A DNA stretch of 64,000 nucleotides from Streptomyces angustmyceticus. GTDB taxonomy: Bacteria > Actinomycetota > Actinomycetes > Streptomycetales > Streptomycetaceae. The first letter of the stretch is position 1. The number at the start of each line of letters is the position of its first letter. Position numbers and translations under genes: made by a program. The stretch spans positions 124,001 through 188,000 of the forward strand of contig NZ_CP082945.1 in the NCBI RefSeq assembly GCF_019933235.1, given 5' to 3'. Shown here in pieces: positions 25,093-33,554 of the stretch. The notes beneath the pieces are model-generated. The model searched no databases and was not told where the DNA came from. It saw only the letters and a program-made list of their open reading frames with translations.

Positions 25093-26532
25093 CTATCTCG
25101 GGCTGATCGTGACCCGGTAGGTGGCTCCGGCCCTGCCGTGGGTGGTCACGGTGACGGACTGGCCGTAGTGGTCCCAACTGGCCTTGTTGCCTTGGATGTC
25201 GATGCGGTAGCCGCCTGGGTACGTGTCCCGGGGCACGGTGATCCGGGTGGGCCCCACCGCGGTGTCGCGGGTGCGGAAAGTGAGCGTGTAGGTGCGGGTA
25301 GCCGGGTCGTACGCGAACGTGAGCGGGTCGCCCGCGACGGCCTGCGCATATGGCTGGACGAGCAGTTGGGCGTTGGGCTTCGCGGTGCCCGTCTGGTCGA
25401 GGAAGCAGTAGCCGCCGCCCCGGCACCACTGCCACCACGTCCAGCCGCTGGCGAAGCGGTCCAGGGAGGCCGTCATGTCGGTGACGAACTGGCTCGCGTG
25501 CGGAACGTAGGGGTTGCCGCCCCACTCCCCCACGATCACCGGCATGCGGTGACGGGTCGGGTAGTCGCTGATCGCGGCCTCGTAGGAGGGGATGAAGGGG
25601 CCGTTGGGGTCGTAGTCGGCGCCGGTTTCCATCGCGGTCTCGTAGAAGTGCGGCGCGTAGCCGGCGTGCGGGTCGTCGATGTGGCCCATCCGGGTCGGGA
25701 CGCCGACACCGACGATGACGGTCGGTTCGACGAATACCCACGACTTGCGGTCGACCAGGCGGATCGCCCGGGCCAGGCGGTTCCACAGCTCGGTGAGTTC
25801 GGTGGCCTCGAAGCGGGCCGCGGCGGCGGGGAGGTCTTCACCTTCGAGGAACTTCGCGAACGGCTCATTCATCAGGTCGTAGCCGAGCAGCGCCGGGTGC
25901 CTGCCCAGGGCGGAGGCGACCGTCATCCACATGCGAGCGTGCGCGGCGCGGAAGTCGGCGTCCTTGTACAGGTGGTCGAAGGCGGTCTGTACGGACGGCT
26001 CGAAGTACTCGGAGAACCAGTCGTCGGGTATCGGCCAGAACGGTAACCCCTCGTCGCGGGTGGCCCAGTCGGGGACGCCGCGGGAGCCGAAGTGCGGGCC
26101 GTATACGTCCTGGTGGGCGTCGAGGATGACCTTGATGTGGTAGCGGTTGGCCCAGTCGAGGATGCGGCGCATCTTGGTGAGGTAGCCGCGGTCGTAGTGG
26201 CCGGGGGTGGGTTCGAGGTCGTCCCAGAAGAACGCGAGGCGCGCGAGGTTGAAGCCCCGGGCGGCCATATCCTTCAGGTCGTACTCGTGGATGTCGGCGA
26301 AGGCGTTGGCGCCTCGGCTGTTCTTGTCGGCGAGGTTGAAGCCGCGCCACTGGAGCGCGCGGCCTTGGCCGTCGGTGATGAAGGTGCGGTCACCGACCGT
26401 GACCCGGTCGGGGACACGGACGGGCGCGCGGTCGGGGTGGGCCTGGGCCTGCGCGGGGAGGACACCGAGCAGGAGGGCGACCGCGGCGATCACGGTGAGG
26501 GCGGCGAGGGCGACGCGGGAGGTCGAGCGCAT
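25093..26532 (-). CDS. Secreted GH5 glycoside hydrolase, endoglycoceramidase-like
   Basis: 479 residues with signal peptide cut near AQAQA (residue 30). GH5 TIM barrel: the early block RGFNLADKNS, acid/base Glu223 in GYDLMNEPF, nucleophile Glu336 in VIVGEWGGN, and a C-terminal beta-sandwich domain (390-479) as in bacterial endoglycoceramidases. WTWWQWCRGGG after the barrel is also family-like. These enzymes release the glycan from glycosphingolipids or steryl glucosides; a cellulase-type substrate is less likely given the spacing and C-domain. The start at ATG 26532 follows a GAAAGGGGC ribosome site. A GNAT remnant follows its stop. Both catalytic residues are intact. Confidence 0.9.
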   Translation of the reverse strand: MRSTSRVALAALTVIAAVALLLGVLPAQAQAHPDRAPVRVPDRVTVGDRTFITDGQGRALQWRGFNLADKNSRGANAFADIHEYDLKDMAARGFNLARLAFFWDDLEPTPGHYDRGYLTKMRRILDWANRYHIKVILDAHQDVYGPHFGSRGVPDWATRDEGLPFWPIPDDWFSEYFEPSVQTAFDHLYKDADFRAAHARMWMTVASALGRHPALLGYDLMNEPFAKFLEGEDLPAAAARFEATELTELWNRLARAIRLVDRKSWVFVEPTVIVGVGVPTRMGHIDDPHAGYAPHFYETAMETGADYDPNGPFIPSYEAAISDYPTRHRMPVIVGEWGGNPYVPHASQFVTDMTASLDRFASGWTWWQWCRGGGYCFLDQTGTAKPNAQLLVQPYAQAVAGDPLTFAYDPATRTYTLTFRTRDTAVGPTRITVPRDTYPGGYRIDIQGNKASWDHYGQSVTVTTHGRAGATYRVTISPR

Positions 26533-26624
26533 GCAGGAGCCCCTTTCGAGGAGGGCTGCTTGGGCGTCGTACTGCTGGCCGGCCGGATGCTACTGGCGGG
26601 TGGGTGAAGTTCCCAGAAATGCAC

Positions 26625-26654
26625 GGGAGTTGGCGGGAGTTGGCGGGCGTTCGC
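26625..26654. repeat. 10-bp tandem repeat, three copies
   Basis: GGGAGTTGGC, GGGAGTTGGC, GGGCGTTCGC in a row between the GH5 gene and the acetyltransferase gene. Confidence 0.7.
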
Positions 26655-26777
26655 GGGCTTGGATCCACCATGCGCCGGAGCTTACGAGCGCAACCCGCGA
26701 CGGTGGATGAGATCCGGAAACCCGTACCTGCCAGACGATCCACGCCCCAGACTGCGCCTTACCGAGCAGCCCCGGCG

Positions 26778-27644
26778 TCAGGCCGTCCGGATCCGGTCCC
26801 GCACCTCGGGCCGCACCTCGAACCCGGCCGCCTTGTACGTGGCGACGCCGCCGACATTGGAGCTCGGCGTGCACACACGTGAGCTCGACGAGCCCATCTC
26901 CCGCAGCGCGGCCGCCCCGGCCACGGTGATCGCCCGGCCGTAGCCGCGACCACGGTGATCCTTGTGGACGCCCATCGGCTCGACCAGCCCCGGCTTCCCC
27001 GGGCCGGCCGACCACACCGTCACCACCGCCGCCACGCTGCCCTGGTCGTCATAGGCGCCCAGGCAGCGGGCGTCGGCGTAGAACGGCCCCGCCGACAACG
27101 CATGCCCGTACTCGCGCGTAGGCCGCGAGGTGTTGAACGCCGACCGCAGGACGTCGGCGAAGTCCTGCGCCTGCTCCGGGCCGATCGATTTGATCCGCAC
27201 GCCGGGGTCCTCCACCGGCTCGGTGAGGTCGCGGAAGAGAGGCGTCCACGGCTCGTCGACGCCCCAGCCCTCCTTGCTCAGCAGGTCGTGGAGCAGCAGG
27301 CCCGGGGGGACCTCGATGGACACCGTTCCCTCCGGCAGCACACCGCGCTCAGGCAGTGAGAAGTCCTCGACCAGCCGCCGCGCCAAGTCCTCATCCCGGA
27401 AGGCGTCCGGAGCGACCGCCATCCGCACCAGCGTCGGCGAGTCGAGCATCCCGACCGCGAGTATCCTCCCGTCCCGGCTCCAGGTCCGGACCACCGCGGC
27501 CGTCTCGGCCGTTCCGAACCGGTAGTTCCAGCCGATGTCCCCGGAATGCAACTGCATCGGCGCTTCGTCGTACTGCCACGCCCGCAGCGCGGCCATGGCC
27601 TCGCGTACCCCGTCGACAGTCGGCGTACTCAGCACAATCGTCAT
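26778..27644 (-). CDS. GNAT family N-acetyltransferase (tandem-domain type)
   Basis: 288 residues. The C-terminal GNAT domain has motif A VEPMGVHKDHRGRGYGRAIT (acetyl-CoA pyrophosphate loop R/G-x-x-G-x-G) and SSNVGGVATYKAAGFEVRPE, while the first 150 residues form a degenerate N-terminal GNAT-like fold, as in mycothiol synthase-like tandem proteins. Substrate unknown. ATG 27644 starts MTIVLSTPTVDGVREAM, the point where protein-like sequence begins; the frame extends upstream only as filler. It is divergent from the DUF7489 gene with a perfect dyad operator candidate between them. Confidence 0.85.
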   Translation of the reverse strand: MTIVLSTPTVDGVREAMAALRAWQYDEAPMQLHSGDIGWNYRFGTAETAAVVRTWSRDGRILAVGMLDSPTLVRMAVAPDAFRDEDLARRLVEDFSLPERGVLPEGTVSIEVPPGLLLHDLLSKEGWGVDEPWTPLFRDLTEPVEDPGVRIKSIGPEQAQDFADVLRSAFNTSRPTREYGHALSAGPFYADARCLGAYDDQGSVAAVVTVWSAGPGKPGLVEPMGVHKDHRGRGYGRAITVAGAAALREMGSSSSRVCTPSSNVGGVATYKAAGFEVRPEVRDRIRTA

Positions 27645-27766
27645 AGCCGGGATCAGACACTCCGTTCCGAAGGTCCACAACCGATTAACCGGGCCGATCC
27701 GGCTCAGGCTCACCCGCCTGCGAACGCAGCCGTCCGCGTTCGGTTCAGTGCCCCGGCAGGACATAT

Positions 27767-27785
27767 GTCATCACCAGGTGATGAC
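27767..27785. promoter_or_regulatory. Perfect 19-bp dyad between divergent genes
   Basis: GTCATCACC-A-GGTGATGAC, 9-bp arms around one base, located 46 bases before the DUF7489 start and 122 bases before the acetyltransferase start. It looks like a dimeric repressor site; no regulator gene is adjacent. Confidence 0.55.
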
Positions 27786-27831
27786 GCATGGCTCTGCAAG
27801 GTCGGCTGCCGGTCCTCGTAGGCTCCCCAGC

Positions 27832-28053
27832 ATGTTCACATCTCACAAAGTCGGACGGGACGACTCCTGGGAAGGCGTCGTCATCGACAAGTCGCGGGGC
27901 ATGCTCGACGGCTCGAACATGTACCACTTCGTCGAGGTCCGCCGTGCCGACGGCGAATCCATGAAAGTCCGGATCAGCCGCCGGCTCTGGAAGTCGATCG
28001 AGGTCAACGACCGGGTCGTCAAGCGGCCGGGAGCCGACCCGGTCAAGGAGTAG
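27832..28053 (+). CDS. DUF7489-type small protein
   Basis: 73 residues: SWEGVVIDKSRGMLDGSNMYHFVEVRRADGESMKVRISRRLW is a compact SH3-like beta-barrel pattern (split here: SWEGVVIDKSRG, then YHFVEVRRADGESMKVRI). Small actinobacterial proteins of this type (DUF7489) are cytoplasmic and of unknown function. ATG 27832 is the only start giving family length; the ribosome site is weak. No co-directional neighbour. Confidence 0.75.
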   Translation: MFTSHKVGRDDSWEGVVIDKSRGMLDGSNMYHFVEVRRADGESMKVRISRRLWKSIEVNDRVVKRPGADPVKE

Positions 28054-28349
28054 CCGTCCAGGAGCCCGGAGGTGAGGGAAGCCGCTACTGCCATTCCGGG
28101 GCCGCCGCACGTACCGGCCGGCTGAGCAGCTGAGCACCGCCCACGTACGCTCGCTGAGCTGCATGGCGGAGGTGGCGTCGGGACATGGCCATCGTCGCCC
28201 GCCTGCACATCACGTTCGGCCTGGTGGTGACCCCCGGTCTCGGTGCGCGCCACCACGGGAACGCCGGGCCGTCCCCCTGCCTGCATCTGGTGCATGTGCC
28301 GGACGAGCGGGGCTGAGCGACGGTCGGCCCGCGGGTCGGCCGCGCAAAA
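28054..28349. other. Intergenic region before the small RNA terminator
   Basis: 296 bases. A 43-codon plus-strand frame from ATG 28185 to 28316 has GGAGGTGG 12 bases upstream but no recognisable sequence; I do not call it. Nothing else is seen. Confidence 0.3.
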
Positions 28350-28383
28350 AAGGGGCCCTTCCCCGTACGAGGAAGGGCCCCTT
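28350..28383 (-). terminator. Intrinsic terminator with T-run (minus strand)
   Basis: Perfect 13-bp stem (AAGGGGCCCTTCC arms, 8-base loop) followed on the minus strand by TTTTTT. This is the only hairpin in the window with a full T-run and ends the small RNA described next. Confidence 0.9.
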
Positions 28384-28486
28384 GGCGGAGCGCCCGGCAG
28401 GCCTTGCACCTGCATCTCCCACCGGCTGGTGGACGTCTTTCCTTGGACCACAGACGCGCGGTTCCGGCCCGAGGACCGAAGTTGCA
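28350..28486 (-). ncRNA. tRNA-like small RNA with own promoter and terminator
   Basis: On the minus strand, TATGAT (28492-28497) is a good -10. Downstream come a hairpin (GGTCC/GGAACC region), a D-arm-like GTC-CAAGGAAA-GAC containing the conserved GG, a CCACC-AGCC-GGTGG stem, and a T-arm-like GCAGG-TGCAAGG-CCTGC (5-bp stem, 7-base loop), then GGGCGCT and a T-run terminator. It resembles the pseudo-tRNA calls I remember from Streptomyces genomes. The anticodon loop is not canonical and the acceptor stem pairs only in part, so it is probably not an acylated tRNA. It could be a regulatory RNA. Confidence 0.55.
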
Positions 28487-28583
28487 TCATGATCATACTG
28501 CATTGGCCGACCGGCAGCGAAATCCGCCGGCGGGCCGCACAGACCAGGTCACAGGTCTGCTGGTGATGACTGATCGGCCATCA

Positions 28584-28972
28584 TCAGCAGAGGGTGTACA
28601 CCGAACCCACCAGGACCACTTCGGCCGCCTTCAAGGCCGGCATGGAGATCCTGGTGGGCCGCATCCGGCGCCTCGCTGCCGGCGGCTGGCTTCGCGTCGA
28701 CGAGGAACTCGCGGCCCGGATCATCCACGGCGCGCGGCGCGGTGCTCACCTGGCTCTCCCTGCCCCAAGACCGGCGCGATCCGGCCCTGTTCACCGCGCT
28801 TCGGGAGTGCATGGTCGCCGCTGTCACCCACCAGCAGCCGGCCGTGCAGGACCCGGGTCCGGCCGGCTCCGCCCGTGCCCTGCGCGCCGCGCTGCCCGAC
28901 CAGACGAACCTCAGCACCGCCGAGCAGCATCTGCTGCGGGAGTGGCTGAACCGTCTCGCCGCCGACGGCTGA
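28584..28972 (+). pseudogene. TetR-family regulator remnant (C-terminal half, frameshifted)
   Basis: One frame reads AAFKAGMEILVGRIRRLAAGG and DEELAARIIHGARRGA; the next frame continues VLTWLSLPQDRRDPALFTALRECMVAAVTHQQP and ends LLREWLNRLAADG at 28972. Together these are the ligand-binding half of a TetR regulator broken by a 1-base shift near 28740, with the N-terminal DNA-binding helix-turn-helix gone. GTG at 28742 is not a real start. Confidence 0.75.
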
Positions 28973-29327
28973 CGGCTGAGGGCTGGTGGTCGACGGCTGG
29001 TGGCCGACGGTTCGTACGTTCTCACCCGGACGAGACAGCCGTGGAGTTCAGACGTCCGCCGAGCCCACACGACTGAGGTGCGGCGCCGGCACCGGAAGGT
29101 CCGCATGCCGTTCCGCATGCCGTTCCGACGGAGAGAGCCGAGGCCACTGCCCTGACTCCGATGAACTACGTTGATCATGCACGGACCGGCGCCGGGGCGT
29201 CGCGCATGCAGGATGAAGCTGCCTGTCGGCAAGGGCAGTTCCGCGGCCTCCACCCGGCCGGCGCGCCTCAGGCGGCACCGGTGGGGGAAGGCGCCGGCAA
29301 CGACGTCACCAGAATCGGAGAACAGCA
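28973..29327. other. Intergenic region
   Basis: 355 bases. GACGGCTG-type short repeats at 28965-29010 follow the TetR remnant; CATGCCGTTCCG is repeated at 29103-29130. CGGAGA at 29316-29321 is the next ribosome site. No gene seen. Confidence 0.35.
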
Positions 29328-30599
29328 ATGCGGTACGAGCCGTCCGCGCAGCCCGACACGTCCGGTACGCCCTCCCTCGCGAGGCCGACCTCGCGTCGCC
29401 GGCTGCTGGGGGTGTCCGGTGCGGCCCTCCTCACGGCGGCGTGCGGTCCCAAGGGGGGTGAGCAGGCGGGTGACGAGGGCGGTGTGCAGCCGCGCGCGAA
29501 GAGCGGCGGTGCGCCCGCCGGCGAGGCGCCGGACGGGGCGCTCGGGGTGAACTTCAACGAAGACCCCTCCGACATGAGTTTCCCCCAGGTGCGGGCCCTT
29601 TCGGCGAAGTGGGTGCGCGGCTTCGTCCCGATGACGGACGACCTCGACACGCACGCCCCGGGCCGGCAGCGGTCCATCGCCAGGCTGCTCGACGCGGGCG
29701 GGAGCGGCTTCAGGACGATTCTCTCCCTGAAGTTCCCCTTCCTGACTCTCGGGCGGTCGCTGCCCACGGTGGGCAGCAAGGAGATGGCAGCGCAACTGAA
29801 GCGCGTGGACCGGGTGCTGGACGCGGTCATGGGGAAGACGGACATCCTCACCATCGGCAACGAGCCCTTCCTCGAAACCCTCGACGACGAGCGCGACGCG
29901 CGCCTCAACGTGTTCTACGAGCACGTCGCCGAACACGTCATCGGCTACCGCAACAAGCACTTCCCGCACGGCTGCGGGACCCGCCTGTACATGGGAGCCC
30001 TCAACCGCCTCGACCAGAAGGTCGGGCGCACACCGGCCACCGAGCGGTGGGTGGCCTTCGTCAACCGGAAGCCGGAGCTCGAGGGCCTCGACATCCATCC
30101 GCACGTCGACTCCCTGCAGGCGGCGGGCAGGTACGTCCAGTACGTCGTGTCCCGGCTGGACAAGGGCAAGAAGTTCCTCGCCACGGAGTTCTCCCTGGTG
30201 CAGCACTGGGAGGACCACATGGGCGACAAGGTCCCGGCGGCCTACGCCGAGAAGTACCAGGTGCCCCCGGACACCCGCGTGTGGCAGGTGATCGGCAACG
30301 CGATCGAGAAGCCCTTCCCCCAGGAGAGGTGGGACGACTTCCTCGCGATGAGTCCGTGGTTCGCCTCGCACAAGGACTATCTGACACAGCAGATGCGGAT
30401 GTTCCGGGAGACCGGGAAGCTCGCGGTGGCCACCTACGGGGTGACGCAGATCGAATCCATGCAGACGGGCTGGGGCGCTCACAAGAAGCCGTGGATCCTC
30501 AACCCCCTGTACGCCAACCGCACGGTCCGGAAGGAGAACGGCAGGGTCGGGCGGACCACGGTCTGGTTCGACTCGTTCCGTGCCCTGCAGGGTTCCTGA
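29328..30599 (+). CDS. Tat-exported lipoprotein with GH clan A-like barrel
   Basis: 423 residues. The signal SRRRLLGVSGAALLTAAC carries twin arginines and a lipobox Cys at about residue 38. The body is a TIM-barrel glycosidase-like protein: KWVRGFVPM early, TILSLKFPFLTLG, then DILTIGNEPFLET (Asn-Glu-Pro, the clan A acid/base) and KKFLATEFSLVQHW (candidate nucleophile Glu). LDIHPHVD lies between. The two Glu are about 110 residues apart, as in clan A. A surface-anchored glycan hydrolase is the best reading; the precise family (GH5/GH39-like) is not clear. GGAGA 7 bases before ATG. Monocistronic. Confidence 0.7.
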   Translation: MRYEPSAQPDTSGTPSLARPTSRRRLLGVSGAALLTAACGPKGGEQAGDEGGVQPRAKSGGAPAGEAPDGALGVNFNEDPSDMSFPQVRALSAKWVRGFVPMTDDLDTHAPGRQRSIARLLDAGGSGFRTILSLKFPFLTLGRSLPTVGSKEMAAQLKRVDRVLDAVMGKTDILTIGNEPFLETLDDERDARLNVFYEHVAEHVIGYRNKHFPHGCGTRLYMGALNRLDQKVGRTPATERWVAFVNRKPELEGLDIHPHVDSLQAAGRYVQYVVSRLDKGKKFLATEFSLVQHWEDHMGDKVPAAYAEKYQVPPDTRVWQVIGNAIEKPFPQERWDDFLAMSPWFASHKDYLTQQMRMFRETGKLAVATYGVTQIESMQTGWGAHKKPWILNPLYANRTVRKENGRVGRTTVWFDSFRALQGS

Positions 30600-30708
30600 G
30601 CGGCTCAGCAGCGGCTCGCCGGCGCTGCTCCCGTTCGCGCCCCCGCGCGGGCGCGTGCGGGGCAGTGCCGCCCAGCCGGTGGAATTCCGCGTCTTGGGGG
30701 AGTGACGT

Positions 30709-31887
30709 CTAGAGCAGTCCGTCGACCAGCTCGTCATACAGGCGGCCGGCCGTGGGAGAGTCGTGCAGGCGCCGCAGTTCCGCCCGGGAGATCTGCTTGC
30801 GGAAGGCGCCCTCGTAGGCGGCGTCGCCGGCGTTGTGCATCAGATCGGTGATCCAGGCCGCGTAGGCCTGGTAGTTCCAGATGTGGCGCAGGCAGGTGTC
30901 GGAGTAGCCGTCGAGCAGGCTCGCGTCGCCTTCCCTGACCTTCGCGATGATCGCGCGGGCGAACACCTCGGTGTCGTAGAGGGCGAGGTGGATGCCCTTG
31001 GCGCTCATCGGCGGGACGATGTGGGCCGAGTCGCCAAACAGGTAGAGGCGGCCGTGGCTCATCGGGCTGTACACCACGGACCGCAGGGGCACGATCCGCT
31101 TGTCGACGATGCGGCCGGTGGGCACGTCGGCGCCGAAGCGGGCCCGCAGTTCGCTCCAGACGCGCTCGTCCGGCCACTGCGCGGGAGTGTCGCCGGCCGG
31201 GCACTGGAGATAGAGGCGGCTGGCGTCCGCGCCGCGGGGGTAGCGTGCGGCCAGGCCACGGTCGTGGAGCGCCATACCGAAGGGGTCGGCCGGCACCTCG
31301 GCCATGACGCTGAGCCAGGAGTACTTGTACTCGTGGGAGTGGAGCGTGAGTGCGCCGGCGGGGACAGAGGCCCGGCTGACGCCGTGGAACCCGTCGCAGC
31401 CGGCGACGTAGTCGCAGGTGAGGGTGGTGGACGAGCCGTCGGGATGGCGGTAGTGGACCGTGGGGCGTTCGCCGTCGATGTCTTCCAGGCCGACGTCGAG
31501 GGCTTGGAAGCGCAGGTCGCCGCCGGCCTCCAGGAAGGCGTCGGTGAGGTTGCGGACCAGGGTCTGCTGAGGGATGAAGACCGCGTCGGTGTCGTCGTCC
31601 CCGAACCTGGTGGGGTACATGACCCCGTCGATCCAGGTGCCGCCGCTGATCTTCTTCGGGGAGGAGCCGTCCTTCACGACGTCCGCAAGCCCCCACTCAC
31701 GGAACATCCGTACGCCGCGGCTGTCGACGGTGCCCGCACGCTGTCGCTTCTCGACGTATGCGCGGCTGTGCTTCCCCACGATGACGCAGCCGATGCCGCT
31801 GCGCAGGAGGAAGTTGCCGAGCGTGAGCCCGGCCACTCCGGCGCCGACGATGACGACGGTGGTGGTGTTCTCCGCTGTCTCAACCAT
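30709..31887 (-). CDS. pobA: 4-hydroxybenzoate 3-monooxygenase (PobA-like)
   Basis: 392 residues, the normal PobA length. FAD-binding GAGVAGLTLGNFLLRSG near residue 14, the NADPH/FAD DG motif CDYVAGCDGFHGVSR, and YLFGDSAHIVPPMSAKGIH (second FAD motif). QRAGTVDSRGVRMFREWGL is also typical of PobA. It hydroxylates 4-hydroxybenzoate to protocatechuate for the beta-ketoadipate path; no pca genes are in the window. ATG 31887 is supported by AAAGG upstream and by family alignment; the upstream frame is spurious. Just upstream on the same strand lies the stump of an AraC regulator, the usual pobA activator type, so control may be lost. Confidence 0.88.
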   Translation of the reverse strand: MVETAENTTTVVIVGAGVAGLTLGNFLLRSGIGCVIVGKHSRAYVEKRQRAGTVDSRGVRMFREWGLADVVKDGSSPKKISGGTWIDGVMYPTRFGDDDTDAVFIPQQTLVRNLTDAFLEAGGDLRFQALDVGLEDIDGERPTVHYRHPDGSSTTLTCDYVAGCDGFHGVSRASVPAGALTLHSHEYKYSWLSVMAEVPADPFGMALHDRGLAARYPRGADASRLYLQCPAGDTPAQWPDERVWSELRARFGADVPTGRIVDKRIVPLRSVVYSPMSHGRLYLFGDSAHIVPPMSAKGIHLALYDTEVFARAIIAKVREGDASLLDGYSDTCLRHIWNYQAYAAWITDLMHNAGDAAYEGAFRKQISRAELRRLHDSPTAGRLYDELVDGLL

Positions 31888-31929
31888 GTGCGGGGTGGGC
31901 CTTTCGGCGAGAGGGACGACCGGCCGTGC

Positions 31930-32156
31930 CCCGCATGCTCGAACCCCGGCGGTGTCCACGTGACGCGGTGCGCAGGAGCGACCCAGGTTCCCCGCTCGGT
32001 CGTGGTGGCCACGGCCCCGGCGGCCGCGTACACCAACTGGCCCTCGGAGTGGGAGTGCGCTTCGAGCTGGAAGCCGTGCGAGATCCAGGCTCCGCCGTGC
32101 GGCGCGGTCGCCGGCGGCAGAGAGGATAACGGCCCGGATCGGCGGGTTTTGGGCAT
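31930..32156 (-). pseudogene. AraC-family regulator remnant (N-terminal cupin part)
   Basis: Minus-strand frame from ATG 32156: ISHGFQLEAHSHSEGQLVYA, TERGTWVAPAHRVTWTPPGFEHAGHG. This is the cupin sensor start of AraC/PobR-like regulators (HSHxxGQL, GTWV-PxxRxxWxPP). The sequence then diverges and the AraC DNA-binding domain is absent; 40 bases later the pobA gene starts. The regulator was truncated by a deletion that joined it to the pobA leader (inference). Confidence 0.75.
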
Positions 32157-32167
32157 GGGGCGTCAAC

Positions 32168-33298
32168 TTACCGGTACCCCTGGCCCAGAGCGCAGGTCCA
32201 GATCACGGGGTGCGGGGCGCCGGCACCGTCGTATGGATCGCCGTCGTAGGCCCAGCCTCCGGCTCTTGCCTGGTCGTTGACGGCCTCGGCGCCGGCCGGG
32301 CCGTCGGGGGCGAGGCCGGGGAGGGCGCGAAGCGGGCCGGAGCCCGGCCAGATCTGAGCCTGGTCGATGGGGGTGATCGGCGGGATGCCGTACGGGAACA
32401 TCGCGGTGCCGACGGCCACGCCGCTGCTGGGGCTGATGTCGTTGAGCCAGCCCTTGCCCTCGTGAGCGGGGAGCCCTGGTATCTGGACGCCGTCCTTGGT
32501 GTAGGGGGCGTCCCAGTAGGTCTCGGCGGCCAGGTCCTGGTGGCTGGATGTGCGTTCACCGACGACGCGTCCGTGGTTGTCGATGGCGGACGGATACCAG
32601 TCCGTGTCGGTGTTGATCTCCACGGGCCTCAGGTCCCGTCCCGGGCCCGTGGTGCCACCGGGCCAGACCAGCCCGACGCTGCCGCTCACCTCGCTCACGC
32701 CGTCCGAGTACCAGGAGTAACCGAGCACCGTTCCACGGGAGTTGATTCCGCGTACGCGTACCCGGGTGTGCCCGGGTGTGACGGCGAGGGTCCGGGTGAG
32801 GGTGGCCCCGGTCCAGAGATAGGCGGTGTCCGAACTGTCGTTGCCGCCCGCGACGGTGCCGAGGTCGTTGACGTCGGCGGCATAGGTGCCGCCGGGGAGG
32901 ATGCGTACGGCCGAGGCGCCGGCCCGGTAGCTGAAGGCGGCGACACCCACCGGGCCCTGGATGCTGCCCACCATGAGGCCGTGGTGGTTGACGGCGGCGA
33001 CCGAGCCGCTGTCGTATCCGGACGGGAGCGGGACGCGGTGCACGGCGCTTCCCGTCCAGTAGGCGGGCAGCCCGGCGGACCGGCCGACGGACAAGCCGCC
33101 GGTGCCGAAGTCGTTGACGCTCTCACTGCCCCAGGCCCCGGCGCCGGCGCCCGGCAGCCGGTCGAGGGCATGCACGGCGGGCGCGCAGCGGGAGGCCGGA
33201 CCGGCGCCTTCCGCGGCGGTCGCCGGAAGCGCTGTGGTCAGCAGTGCTCCCAGTGCGAGTGCGGTGGCGGCCATGGCGCTGCTGCGGCCCGGTCTCAT
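32168..33298 (-). CDS. Secreted HAF-repeat-like beta-propeller protein
   Basis: 376 residues. Signal peptide AATALALGALLTTALPATA, cut near residue 29. The mature part contains repeated blocks ending in Asn-x-x-Gly-x-x-Val-Gly: VNDFGTGGLSVG, VNHHGLMVGSIQG, VNDLGTVAGGN, INSRGTVLGYS, IDNHGRVVGERT, ISPSSGVAVGTA. This is the pattern of extracellular HAF repeats, probably folding as a propeller. No catalytic motif is seen. It is a likely secreted binding or structural protein. ATG 33298 gives a proper signal peptide. Confidence 0.8.
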   Translation of the reverse strand: MRPGRSSAMAATALALGALLTTALPATAAEGAGPASRCAPAVHALDRLPGAGAGAWGSESVNDFGTGGLSVGRSAGLPAYWTGSAVHRVPLPSGYDSGSVAAVNHHGLMVGSIQGPVGVAAFSYRAGASAVRILPGGTYAADVNDLGTVAGGNDSSDTAYLWTGATLTRTLAVTPGHTRVRVRGINSRGTVLGYSWYSDGVSEVSGSVGLVWPGGTTGPGRDLRPVEINTDTDWYPSAIDNHGRVVGERTSSHQDLAAETYWDAPYTKDGVQIPGLPAHEGKGWLNDISPSSGVAVGTAMFPYGIPPITPIDQAQIWPGSGPLRALPGLAPDGPAGAEAVNDQARAGGWAYDGDPYDGAGAPHPVIWTCALGQGYR

Positions 33299-33554
33299 GG
33301 AGGAACCCCCTTCGCCGCGACGGGTTCGGCCCCCGCCGGCCGCTCATCATCGGCTGCCGGCACCGGCGGACGGGGATGTTCCACACCCCATGGCCGGATT
33401 GCGCCGAACCGAGGGCTGTCCTGTGTGCCGCGGCACGGCTGACGCGTCGCCCGGCGCCGCCCCAGGCCCGTGCGCCGAGCGCGACCACTTGCCAACATGT
33501 TGTCGACATAGCAGCCTGTTGCCATATCCCGAAACGGCACCCGGAGGACACGTC

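Noticed and set aside
28185..28316. 43-codon plus-strand frame with a distant GGAGGTGG
   Set aside because: No similarity or coding pattern; ribosome-site spacing of 12 bases is poor.
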